From the NCBI RefSeq assembly GCF_050003625.1, contig NC_134400.1, positions 64,170,241 to 64,234,240 of the forward strand: a DNA stretch of 64,000 bases. The letters run 5' to 3'. Shown here piece by piece: positions 35,241-45,911 of this stretch; position 1 is the first letter of the stretch; each line of letters begins with the position of its first letter. The notes under the pieces are model-generated. The model did not search any database. It had not been told where the DNA came from and saw nothing but the letters and a program-made list of their open reading frames with translations. The DNA comes from Haematobia irritans. Its lineage: Eukaryota > Arthropoda > Insecta > Diptera > Muscidae. Both the position numbers and the translations under genes were made by a program.

Positions 35241-38080
35241 TTAAATTAAATTAAATTAAATTAAATTAAATTAAATTAAATTAAATTAAATTAAATTAAA
35301 TTAAATTAAATTAAATTAAATTAAATTAAATTAAATTAAATTAAATTAAATTAAATTAAATTAAATTAAATTAAATTAAATTAAATTAAATTAAATTAAA
35401 TTAAATTAAATTAAATTAAATTAAATTAAATTAAATTAAATTAAATTAAATTAAATTAAATTAAATTAAATTAAATTAAATTAAATTAAATTAAATTAAA
35501 TTAAATTAAATTAAATTAAATTAAATTAAATTAAATTAAATTAAATTAAATTAAATTAAATTAAATTAAATTAAATTAAATTAAATTAAATTAAATTAAA
35601 TTAAATTAAATTAAATTAAATTAAATTAAATTAAATTAAATTAAATTAAATTAAATTAAATTAAATTAAATTAAATTAAATTAAATTAAATTAAATTAAA
35701 TTAAATTAAATTAAATTAAATTAAATTAAATTAAATTAAATTAAATTAAATTAAATTAAATTAAATTAAATTAAATTAAATTAAATTAAATTAAATTAAA
35801 TTAAATTAAATTAAATTAAATTAAATTAAATTAAATTAAATTAAATTAAATTAAATTAAATTAAATTAAATTAAATTAAATTAAATTAAATTAAATTAAA
35901 TTAAATTAAATTAAATTAAATTAAATTAAATTAAATTAAATTAAATTAAATTAAATTAAATTAAATTAAATTAAATTAAATTAAATTAAATTAAATTAAA
36001 TTAAATTAAATTAAATTAAATTAAATTAAATTAAATTAAATTAAATTAAATTAAATTAAATTAAATTAAATTAAATTAAATTAAATTAAATTAAATTAAA
36101 TTAAATTAAATTAAATTAAATTAAATTAAATTAAATTAAATTAAATTAAATTAAATTAAATTAAATTAAATTAAATTAAATTAAATTAAATTAAATTAAA
36201 TTAAATTAAATTAAATTAAATTAAATTAAATTAAATTAAATTAAATTAAATTAAATTAAATTAAATTAAATTAAATTAAATTAAATTAAATTAAATTAAA
36301 TTAAATTAAATTAAATTAAATTAAATTAAATTAAATTAAATTAAATTAAATTAAATTAAATTAAATTAAATTAAATTAAATTAAATTAAATTAAATTAAA
36401 TTAAATTAAATTAAATTAAATTAAATTAAATTAAATTAAATTAAATTAAATTAAATTAAATTAAATTAAATTAAATTAAATTAAATTAAATTAAATTAAA
36501 TTAAATTAAATTAAATTAAATTAAATTAAATTAAATTAAATTAAATTAAATTAAATTAAATTAAATTAAATTAAATTAAATTAAATTAAATTAAATTAAA
36601 TTAAATTAAATTAAATTAAATTAAATTAAATTAAATTAAATTAAATTAAATTAAATTAAATTAAATTAAATTAAATTAAATTAAATTAAATTAAATTAAA
36701 TTAAATTAAATTAAATTAAATTAAATTAAATTAAATTAAATTAAATTAAATTAAATTAAATTAAATTAAATTAAATTAAATTAAATTAAATTAAATTAAA
36801 TTAAATTAAATTAAATTAAATTAAATTAAATTAAATTAAATTAAATTAAATTAAATTAAATTAAATTAAATTAAATTAAATTAAATTAAATTAAATTAAA
36901 TTAAATTAAATTAAATTAAATTAAATTAAATTAAATTAAATTAAATTAAATTAAATTAAATTAAATTAAATTAAATTAAATTAAATTAAATTAAATTAAA
37001 TTAAATTAAATTAAATTAAATTAAATTAAATTAAATTAAATTAAATTAAATTAAATTAAATTAAATTAAATTAAATTAAATTAAATTAAATTAAATTAAA
37101 TTAAATTAAATTAAATTAAATTAAATTAAATTAAATTAAATTAAATTAAATTAAATTAAATTAAATTAAATTAAATTAAATTAAATTAAATTAAATTAAA
37201 TTAAATTAAATTAAATTAAATTAAATTAAATTAAATTAAATTAAATTAAATTAAATTAAATTAAATTAAATTAAATTAAATTAAATTAAATTAAATTAAA
37301 TTAAATTAAATTAAATTAAATTAAATTAAATTAAATTAAATTAAATTAAATTAAATTAAATTAAATTAAATTAAATTAAATTAAATTAAATTAAATTAAA
37401 TTAAATTAAATTAAATTAAATTAAATTAAATTAAATTAAATTAAATTAAATTAAATTAAATTAAATTAAATTAAATTAAATTAAATTAAATTAAATTAAA
37501 TTAAATTAAATTAAATTAAATTAAATTAAATTAAATTAAATTAAATTAAATTAAATTAAATTAAATTAAATTAAATTAAATTAAATTAAATTAAATTAAA
37601 TTAAATTAAATTAAATTAAATTAAATTAAATTAAATTAAATTAAATTAAATTAAATTAAATTAAATTAAATTAAATTAAATTAAATTAAATTAAATTAAA
37701 TTAAATTAAATTAAATTAAATTAAATTAAATTAAATTAAATTAAATTAAATTAAATTAAATTAAATTAAATTAAATTAAATTAAATTAAATTAAATTAAA
37801 TTAAATTAAATTAAATTAAATTAAATTAAATTAAATTAAATTAAATTAAATTAAATTAAATTAAATTAAATTAAATTAAATTAAATTAAATTAAATTAAA
37901 TTAAATTAAATTAAATTAAATTAAATTAAATTAAATTAAATTAAATTAAATTAAATTAAATTAAATTAAATTAAATTAAATTAAATTAAATTAAATTAAA
38001 TTAAATTAAATTAAATTAAATTAAATTAAATTAAATTAAATTAAATTAAATTAAATTAAATTAAATTAAATTAAATTAAA
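35241..38080. repeat. Perfect (TTAAA)568 satellite array
   Basis: 2,840 bp of the pentanucleotide TTAAA with no interruption or variant that I can see. It starts about 190 bp into the presumed 3' LTR. Degenerate AT-rich units with GAATTCAATTGAAATTTAATT follow (38081-38200). Such length and purity mean very recent expansion, or assembly over-extension of a shorter array. Confidence 0.98.
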
Positions 38081-38383
38081 TTAATTAAAAATTAAAAATT
38101 GAATTCAATTGAAATTTAATTTGAACTTCACTTGATTTTAATTGGAATTTAACTTGATTTCAATTGGAATTTTATTTGAATTTAGTTTATACTCGTTTAT
38201 ACATTGTGTAACTTCGATTTTATTTTGAGTTGGAATTCATTCGAATTCGAAACAACTTCATTTGTTTTCTCTTCAATTCGGATCGGCCTAGTACAAATTT
38301 GCGAAACGGTTTTCGTGTATTATCCTGTTTTGAACCCGGGCTTGAAAGTGATGTGGACTCAGTTTCAATTTTGCTTTGCTTTG
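38081..38383 (+). other. Sequence between the array and the LINE tail
   Basis: Starts with AATTGAATT-rich words that look like a diverged edge of the array, then about 180 bp of unique sequence (GTTTATACATTGTGTAAC ... GAACCCGGGCTTGAAAG). It could be the R-U5 part of the CsRn1-type LTR or older DNA; no second copy exists in the window to decide. Confidence 0.35.
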
Positions 38384-38821
38384 TTCTTTTTTTTTCTCTT
38401 ATTATAAATTTTTATTTATTGATGTTGTTCTTTACAGATACATATTTACAAATTCATCTTAATTCTACACACCCGCGAAGCCCTTAGGCTTGTCTGCAGG
38501 ATAAAGATAGATTAATAATTATTTGTATATATTTTTTGTATTTAATACTGATTGATTAAAAAATTGACTTCTACTCTTAAATCACAATGAAGTGTTTGGT
38601 ACATATTTTTAATATTCAATAAGTATTTATAAAAAATTCTTTAATATCTTTTTTCTTGCTTTTCTTATCTATATTTTGGAATAAGCTATACGGAAGAGTG
38701 TTTAAAGCTTCAGGTAGTGACACTGCCAGCGATGATTTCCCATATTTGTTTTTTGCTTTTGGTATTTGATATCTTCCTTCGGTTCTTCTTCTGGTATTAT
38801 GCCTGTGGTTTATGGGTTGAA

Positions 38822-41528
38822 TCAGGTCTGTGTTTGCTGAAAACTCATGTGTAATTGTTGGTTGTATAAGCCTTTGATGTTTAATAACTCCAAATCTTTA
38901 TACATGTGGGAAATAGTTTGAATGTTTCTTGTACTATTTCTTTCTGTAAATCGTAGATAGTTCTTGTATAATAACTTGATAATTTTGTCTTGAGCTGCTT
39001 GCAATATTCTACAACTTCCGCCATTTCCCCACGCTGTTATACCGTGTCTAATATAAGACTCACTCAGAGCGAAATACGCTTGCTTAAGAACATAGAAAGG
39101 CGAGCAAAGGCTCAGATGATACAGTGCATATGACGATTTTCGAAGCTTCCTTTGTAAATGTTCTTGCTGAGATTTCCATTTAAAGTTGCTGTCTAAGTAT
39201 ACTCCCAGATATTTATAAGTGTTTACCATTTCTACATTAGTTACACATGCGTCATTTAATGCGTGTTGGTTTGTGACATTTTTATGTAAGCACTCCGTGT
39301 CATGGAATGTAATATTGATGTGTGTATTCGGCATATTCTGTGGTTTGAAATGCATCAGTTTTGTTTTAGAGACATTAATGATTAACCCATTGTCATGGCA
39401 CCATCTGTTAATTACATCCGTCTCTTGCTGCATGATTTGTGTGGCCGTTTGTAAGCATTTATTTGAAACTATAATCGCGGTATCATCGGCGTATGCGAAT
39501 ACAGTTCCTTTTCTTATAACATTCATCAGATCATTAGCGTATATAATGTACAGAATTGGTCCAAGTTTAGATCCTTGCGGCACTCCATACATCGTTTTTC
39601 TACTGCTGCTTGTTTCGTTATCGATTTTCACCATATAATTTCTGAAGCTTAAGTAACTTTTGAACCAGTTCAGACAGTGTCCTCGTATTCCATTCCTTTC
39701 AAGTGTATCTAACAACGTGTTATGCGAAAGGGTGTCAAAGGCTTTGCTAAAATCTATAAACAATGCTAAGCTGCTTATGTTTTCGTTCAGATTTTGGTAT
39801 ATGTGATTAGAAAAATAACCCAACAGTTGGTTTATATTTTTTCCTTTCTGAAAGCCAAATTGGGATTTATGTATAATTTTGAATTTGGTTAGAAATTGTT
39901 TAAGTCTTCGAACTATTATTTCTTCCAGTATTTTTTCTATTATTGACAATATTGCTATTGGCCTATAGTTATTAAAATCAGATTTTTTACCCGATTTATA
40001 TATAGGTCTTATGAGCGAGGTTTTAAGAATCGAGGGTACTTCTGCATTGGATATGCTGCTGTTTATGAAAGATGTTATGATAGGGGTGAGATAATCGGCA
40101 TTGTTTTTTATGTCAATTGCACGTATTCCATCAGCACCTGTACTTTTTCTGATATTTAAAGTTTTTAAAATATTGTTTATTTCAATCTCGTTTGTGTGCT
40201 CTATATACATTGTGTTTACAATTGTAGTTGCAGGAATTGAACATGTCTTGATACAACAGTTATGTAAAATTTTTGATGTATTTTTATCAAAATTTTCGGC
40301 AAAAAGTTCAACAATATCCTTCATATTCTTCCCATAAAAATTTTTCTTAATTGTTTCATCCAGATTATTTTTACGTTTTCCTATTATATTATTAATTAGC
40401 TGCCATGTACCACGCATATCGTTTTTGTTTTGTATGAACTTATTGTAATTATACATATTTTTCGCATTTGTTATTTTTTTGTTCAATCTATTATTGAAGT
40501 TTTTATAAATTTTTTCATATAATTCATTTTTTTTATTATTTCTCCATTTTTTATAAAGATTGTCCCTTATTTCACAGCATTTTAGTATTTCCTCATTTAG
40601 CCACGGATATTGATTCCTTTTTTTAATGTGTTTTCTTGTTGATTTAGCATTATCATATATTTTATTAAATTCATTGAATATGTTATTGAAAAGATCGTTT
40701 GTATTTCTTGACTGCAATAAAATGTTATTCCAATCTACATTTCGTATACTTTGATTAACTTTTCTGTTATCAATGTTTATGATTTCATTAATAGCGTTTT
40801 CGCGGTTTCTATTATTATGTGTATTGACATCACTCACTATGCAACCATATATTGTGTAGTGGTCTGTGATTGATGTTGCGACAACAACAGCATGCGAGTT
40901 ACATTTTGTTCTAACAAACAAGTGGTCAATGCATGTGCAAGTCAGTTTGTTTGTGTTTTCTCTGGTCGTCGCAGTGACCATACATTGCAATCCATACGAC
41001 GAAAGCATGTCTAGGTAGTTTGTTGTTGTTTTGTTGTTCTCCTTTATGTTGATGTTCATGTCGCCTACTACGGTCATTTCATATTTTCTGTTTACATTTG
41101 ACACACATTGCTCTAGTTCTGCGATGAAAGTGCAGATGCTTTGTTTGGGGGGTCGGTATACGGGTATTAATGTTACATTGTTATTGTTGGATGTTTTAAT
41201 TTGTATTCTTAATGCTTCGAAAGATGTAATGCTAATTGTTTTTGTTTCATAATTGAAACTCCTCTCCCTCTCTCCCTCTCCCTGTTCTGTTTAGAAATAT
41301 GTGGTTGAAGCCGTCGATGTTGTAAAGTGTTTCTTCATCGTTTTGGATATTGGTTTCGCTGAGTATTATTAGATGTATTTTGTTTATTATGTTTTTTATT
41401 TGTGTTAGGAATATTAAGAAGTTTTTTCTAAGGGACCTGATATTCATATGAATTAGATTAATGGTGTTGTGAATTGTGTCGAATTCAATTTCATCAAAAG
41501 TATTCAATGTTTTATTATTTATGTTCAT
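38822..41528 (-). pseudogene. LINE ORF2: endonuclease and reverse transcriptase, one frameshift
   Basis: Begins at ATG 41528 with the AP-endonuclease start (INLIHMNIRSLRKNF, LSETNI). The frame breaks in a GA-rich run (CTCCCTCTCTCCCTCTCCC on the plus strand, about 41255-41285), where a 1-2 base slip explains the change, and continues from there to 38822. The rest of the endonuclease (VVGDMNIN, DHLFVRT, TDHYTI) is followed by RT with YRPIAILS, QFGFQKGKN, FIDFSKAFDTLS, GVPQGSKLGP and YADDTAII, then a thumb and a C-terminal region without an RNase H. One slip in a simple repeat is the only obvious lesion. Confidence 0.9.
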
Positions 41529-41711
41529 TTTTGTATATAATATTCGTGAAAAAAAATTGTTACGAGAAAGTTTGGAAAAAAAAACGTTTTTGTATTTTTT
41601 ATGTTATTGAAAAAAATGTTTTTGTATGCTTTATGTAAATGTCTCTTTATTTTTGGTTTGGGTTTGAAATTTTATTTTCACTTGTATTCTACTTTAAATG
41701 TACCTTATTAA

Positions 41712-42125
41712 TTAATTTGTAATCAATTCAATATCTGCAGAATTATTAATAACAATTTTTTTATTAATAACAATTAGCGACATTGTTTCTGATTTGCGAG
41801 CAAAAATACATCCATTATTCACCCAAACATACTTCCATCCACTCTCTTTGGCTTTTGCTTTTGCCATCCACAAGAGTCGCCTATTATAGGCTGTAAGTTC
41901 ATCGTTGATGTAAATATATTGTTTCGAAGTGGTTTCGTTTTCTCCTTCACTTAGTACACTCGCATCGACTCTATGACCCTTTATTTTTTGCATTATGTCT
42001 CTCTTTCTCTTGGTGGAGACAAATTCAACAATAAGTTTGTTTTGTATGATTGGTTTCTGTTTGCCTCTCAGCTTTTGGTTTTGGCTTGATTCTGAGTTGC
42101 TATTTGTTTGGTCTGCATCTGGCAT
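41712..42125 (-). CDS. LINE ORF1, C-terminal part
   Basis: 137 codons ending at 41712, open up to the truncation point of the element. The segment INDELTAYNRRLLWMAKAKA and WKYVWVNNGCIFARKSE is a hallmark of ORF1 proteins encoded upstream of CR1/L2-like ORF2s; it is probably nucleic-acid binding. The N-terminal zinc-finger/coiled-coil part is missing through 5' truncation. About 180 bp of spacer separates it from ORF2. Confidence 0.75.
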   Translation of the reverse strand: MPDADQTNSNSESSQNQKLRGKQKPIIQNKLIVEFVSTKRKRDIMQKIKGHRVDASVLSEGENETTSKQYIYINDELTAYNRRLLWMAKAKAKESGWKYVWVNNGCIFARKSETMSLIVINKKIVINNSADIELITN

Positions 42126-42140
42126 GTTTTTGGTCTATAT

Positions 42141-42503
42141 TTGTTTTGCATATACCAACTTGTTTTCAACATAACACCGTAAGTATAATTCCTCCTAACA
42201 GATGAATTGTATTACATGGACCCAGGTATTGTGGATATTGGTCACCCATAAATTTCTTGGCTAAGCTAAATTGCTCCGATCAATTCACGGTAAGCAATAT
42301 TTCTGAAATTCGTTACAATAATTCAATTAACTAATTCCTTGTTTTCATTTTTCCCTACACTATAGTCTATAATTACCTTAACCTATTGACCTTGGATTTA
42401 AACGAAGAAAGATGAAATTACCAGTAAACTTAACTATTAATGAGGTAAGTGATTCATTTTCTTTATATCAACTACACATTTTGTCAAAAGAGTAAGGAAA
42501 TCG
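42141..42503 (-). other. 3' noncoding region of Gypsy element 2 with antisense intron signals
   Basis: Follows the pol stop. On the plus strand it carries acceptor AG at 42200-42201, donor GT at 42290 (CACG/GTAAGC), acceptor AG at 42364-42365 (TACACTATAG) and donor GT at 42445 (GAG/GTAAGT). That implies exons of 88 and 79 nt and a 76-bp intron, none of them protein-coding. Confidence 0.45.
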
Positions 42504-45253
42504 TTACTGTTTTAAATCTTTCGCGTGATATACGCCTAACGGTTTTCCCTTTAGATCTTCAATTTCGTAAAGGCATTTTCCGACCGCTCTCACAATTCGG
42601 CATTTGAGATATTTTCGGTTCAATTTAGCATTAATATTCTTGCTGAAATCACTAAGCTGGTGATTTCTCCGATAAACCTCCTGACCAGGGAAAAACTTGA
42701 TTTTCCTAGCGCGTATATTATACTTACGAGCTCGATCACGGTAACTCTTTTCTAGCCTTTTTCCAACTTCCTGTCTCACTAACTCCAACTTGGTAGACTT
42801 GGGTAAAGCACTAAACTCAGGGTCTTTCATGGAATCCAATTTCCTAGCCAGCCTATAAACGCTACCGTGAGTAACCATATTACAACAAGGCAAAGTAGGG
42901 TGTCATGCCAATCGAGGAGTGTACAGACGATCGCAGTGCACATTCAATCGCGGACAAATTTTGATCCCAATCCCGTTGATCCTCATGTAGATAGGCCCGA
43001 ATCGCTGCCAGTATAGACTGATTTACACGCTCCGACGCATTTGCTAGCGGAGAGTATAACCCAGTCTTCATGTGACGGACCCCATAGGCCTCTACGAACG
43101 CTCCAAAATCTTTTCCAGTAAATTGTTTTCCATTGTCTGACAAGATAGTTTCTGGGACACCAAATTTATGGAATACTTCGGCCTCAAGGAATTTTATCAC
43201 ATTCCTTGAAGTCGCCTTACTCATTGGTTTTAATAAAACATATCTTGTCACATGATCCAAAACTATAAAAATGAAACTATTTCCGGTCTTAGAGCGAACG
43301 TAGGGGCCTAAAAAGTCTATATAAACCTTCTGAAACGGTCGGTCTATTTCTACATGAGAATCCATGGGTTGCCGCATAACTTGATTATTGGGTTTCGTCT
43401 CTTTACAAATTCGGCACTTTTGGACGAAAAGTCTTACCTGAGTATTCATATTCGGCCAATAGTAATACTCTTTAAGCCTACCTAGAGTTTTATGAAAACC
43501 ACCATGCGCCGCCGTAGTTGGGTTGTGGGCTTTCTCTATAGCAGACTCAGTGAGAGATTGTGGAACCCACAACTTCCAGACTGAATCTTCCAATGGAATA
43601 TTTATTGTCACTGGTGTTGTCCGCTTATAGAGAAAGCCATCAACCACGCGTAAATCTGGCAAACTTGATTGATTCTCCATCACGGTTTTCACTTTGTCCA
43701 AATAGTCTTCCTCCTTAAACTCTGGAGCATCCAGGTCTACTAGGTTAAAGGATGCTAACTCCAGTTCGTCCAGATTGTATCTCGATAAAGTATCCGGTAC
43801 CACGTTCTGACTACCCCGGCGGTGTTCTATCTCGAAATTGTGCCCCTGCAGCAAAAGACTCCACCTTGCCAAACGACCACTCAGTTCTTTATTCGCCATC
43901 AGCCACTTCAGTGATGAATGGTCAGTGATGACCGTAAAAGGCATTAACTCAATATAAGGGCGAAATTTTTTTTATCGACATCACCACGGCCAGGCACTCC
44001 CTTTCAGTAACGGAATAGTTCTTTTGCGCTGGGGTCAATTTCTGAGAGACGTATGCGATAGGGTTTTCTCCGCCCGCATCGTCTCTTTGAAATAGAACAC
44101 CACCAATTCCCACATCGGAAGCATCACACTGGATGAAAAATCTTTTTTCGAAATCGGGGTGCCTTAAAACTGGACTCTGGGTTAGCGCATCCTTTAACCG
44201 TTCAAACGCTGCTTTCGCTTCCTCGCCGAACTCAAACCCACGTCCCTTTTTTAATGTCTTAAAAATCGGTGCAGCAATTTCCGCATAATCTGCAATAAAT
44301 CGTCTGTACCATCCTGTCATGCCCATGAAACGTCTAACTTGTTTGGCACTCTTTGGATACTCACAGCTGACTATCGCTGAGACTTTGCCTGGATCTGGTT
44401 TCAATGTTCCCTCACCAACTATATATCCCAGATAGCGCAACTCCTTGAAGCAAAATTTGGATTTGGCCACGTTGATAGTCAGTCCCGCCTCATTCAGAGC
44501 TTTTGCAACTTGTCGCAAAAGTTCCAAATGTGTTTTGAAATCAGGGGCAACAATGAGCAAATCATCAAGATAGACAAACACCCTTTCACGAAGATTTGCA
44601 GGAATGACTTTATCCATTAAACGACACATCCTTTGGGCTGCACTACACAACCCAAAAGGCATGACCGTAAAATGATATAATGGCCTTCCTGGTACCGTAA
44701 ACGCAGTCTTCTCCCGACTCTTCATTTCGAGTGGTATTTGCCAAAAGGCATCTTTCAAATCAACACTCGAAATGGAGTGTGTATCTCCAAGCCGGCTAAG
44801 AAGGCCTTCAATATTTGGGAGCGGATAGGCATCCTTGACAGTAAGGGCATTGAGCTTCCTGGCATCTAGGCATAACCTGTTCTTTGTGCCTTTACGGACC
44901 AAAGTTACAGGATTATTCCAGGGACTTTCACTGGGCTCAATGACCTTCATGTCAAGCATTCTATCCAGCTCTGCATACATTAGGCTTTGCACTGCTGGGG
45001 ATACCGGATAGTGACGTTGTTTTACCGGAACTGCATCTGTCGTGTCAATGATGTGTGTCTCTAATGAAGTTTAGCCCAGTCCCCTAACTTCAAACGACGG
45101 AAACTGGCCTATGACCTCCTCCAAATTTTTCCTCTCGTCGTTGCTTAACTGGTGTTGCGATGGATCCAATGAAACCTCACCAGACTCTTCCTCAAGCGAT
45201 AGACATTCAATTGTATTTCTTCATGAAATCAACCCCGAGATAAAGTGCCTTAC
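42504..45253 (-). pseudogene. Pol of Gypsy element 2 (RT-RNase H-IN), multiply broken
   Basis: From the protease C-terminus (ALYLGVDFMKKY near 45225) through RT (44992-43949: CLDARKLNAL, DLKDAFWQIPL, YLDDLLIVA), RNase H (DASDVGIGG, TERECLAVV), then after a slip in a T8 run (about 43962-43969) the rest of RNase H (VITDHSSLKW), integrase (HHCC with CRICKETK, DFLGP, LSDNGKQFTG, NASERVNQS) to about 42890. A small deletion there shifts to the C-terminal domain (42893-42504, ending HAKDLKQ). Lesions: frameshifts near 45253, 45208, 43965 and 42890, and an AAA-to-TAA nonsense codon at 45071-45073 in GLG*TSLETH. It cannot produce a polyprotein. Confidence 0.92.
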
Positions 45254-45781
45254 TCAAGGTAGGTAGAAAGTTACTACGCTCTCAATCCTTCCTAACTTGA
45301 CAGGCGCTCGAATGCGGCCAACAACACGATGAGGGGTTTCCTCTGTCGTGCCTACGGTAGCTGAGAAGTTGTAGATAGGGATTCGGGCTCGCTCAACTAG
45401 CTCCAAGCAACCTTTGCTTAGACAAGTCACCGTTGCGCCACTATCTAACAACCCCTCAACTACCTCTTCACCAATTTTTATTTTTACATACAATCGTGTA
45501 TCTTCTCCCTCATACAGTGTTGTTGTCGCAATCTCGCGCCTTAGTCTTTTTCTAGTTTTAAAACGTTCCCTAGCTCGCAGTATCCGTCTAGTTGGTTCAC
45601 GACGTCTGTATTGAATTTCCTCTACTTTTTCACTACTACTATTTGGACGTAAACTGCTTGAGACTTCCTCACTTACTTCATTTTCTCCAATATTTGTTCC
45701 TTCTTCATTTTCTACATTATTTCTATTTAATTCATTATTTCCATTAAAAATTCTATTTCTAACTATTTCATATTCCCTCAT
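45254..45781 (-). pseudogene. Protease of Gypsy element 2
   Basis: Contains a basic Arg-rich linker and the aspartic protease motif LLDSGATVTC, with the same LxVERARIP follow-up as element 1 (LEVVDELGI). The frame ends at 45254 where the pol lesions begin. The stretch 45782-45911, between this frame and the gag stop, contains stops in both continuing frames, so the normal gag-pro overlap is also damaged. Confidence 0.85.
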
Positions 45782-45911
45782 TCTGACATGTCAAGGTCTT
45801 ATTTCCATAAAATTCATTTCACTACTTTTACTCCTATACTTATCACTATCACTAATTCTATTTTTTAAAATTTTATTTCAGGTCCCTTCTGCTCATCATG
45901 ACCATCACCAA

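Larger units (their letters stand above)
31231..38383 (+). mobile_element. CsRn1-type Ty3/Gypsy LTR retrotransposon (5' LTR lost in gap)
   Basis: Three family marks support CsRn1: a primer-binding site TGGTGACCCCGACGT fitting tRNA-Trp; a Gag with a CHHC/CCHC-like knuckle of the form CYYHKRFG...C...C; and a pol beginning [19 protein letters not shown]. Gag and pol are open and -1 offset, and a polypurine stretch and an LTR-like TGTAGGACAC start follow pol. The right end is uncertain because the 3' LTR runs into a pentanucleotide array; 38383 is where the next LINE's tail begins. The coding part is undamaged and could be active. Confidence 0.85.
38384..42140 (-). mobile_element. CR1/L2-group LINE, 5'-truncated
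   Basis: A minus-strand non-LTR element with a short A tail (T run at 38386-38395), a 3' UTR to 38821, ORF2 with endonuclease and RT, and the C-terminal part of ORF1. The RT (FIDFSKAFDTLSHNTLLDTL, GVPQGSKLGPILYIIYAND, YADD) and the ORF1 C-terminus (NRRLLWMAKAKAKESGWKYVWVNNG...ARKSE) are those of the CR1/L2/Daphne-like group. It is cut in ORF1 at about 42140, where sequence of Gypsy element 2's 3' region starts, so it appears inserted into or next to that element. Confidence 0.85.

Noticed and set aside
38081..38383. Assignment as the missing 3' LTR of Gypsy element 2 beyond the LINE
   Set aside because: The sequence does not resemble the 5' LTR at 50152-51818 and lacks its TGTC/GACA ends.
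42179..42201. GTAAGT...AACAG pair
   Set aside because: Only 23 bases apart, too short to be an intron; only the acceptor at 42201 was kept as part of the antisense pattern.
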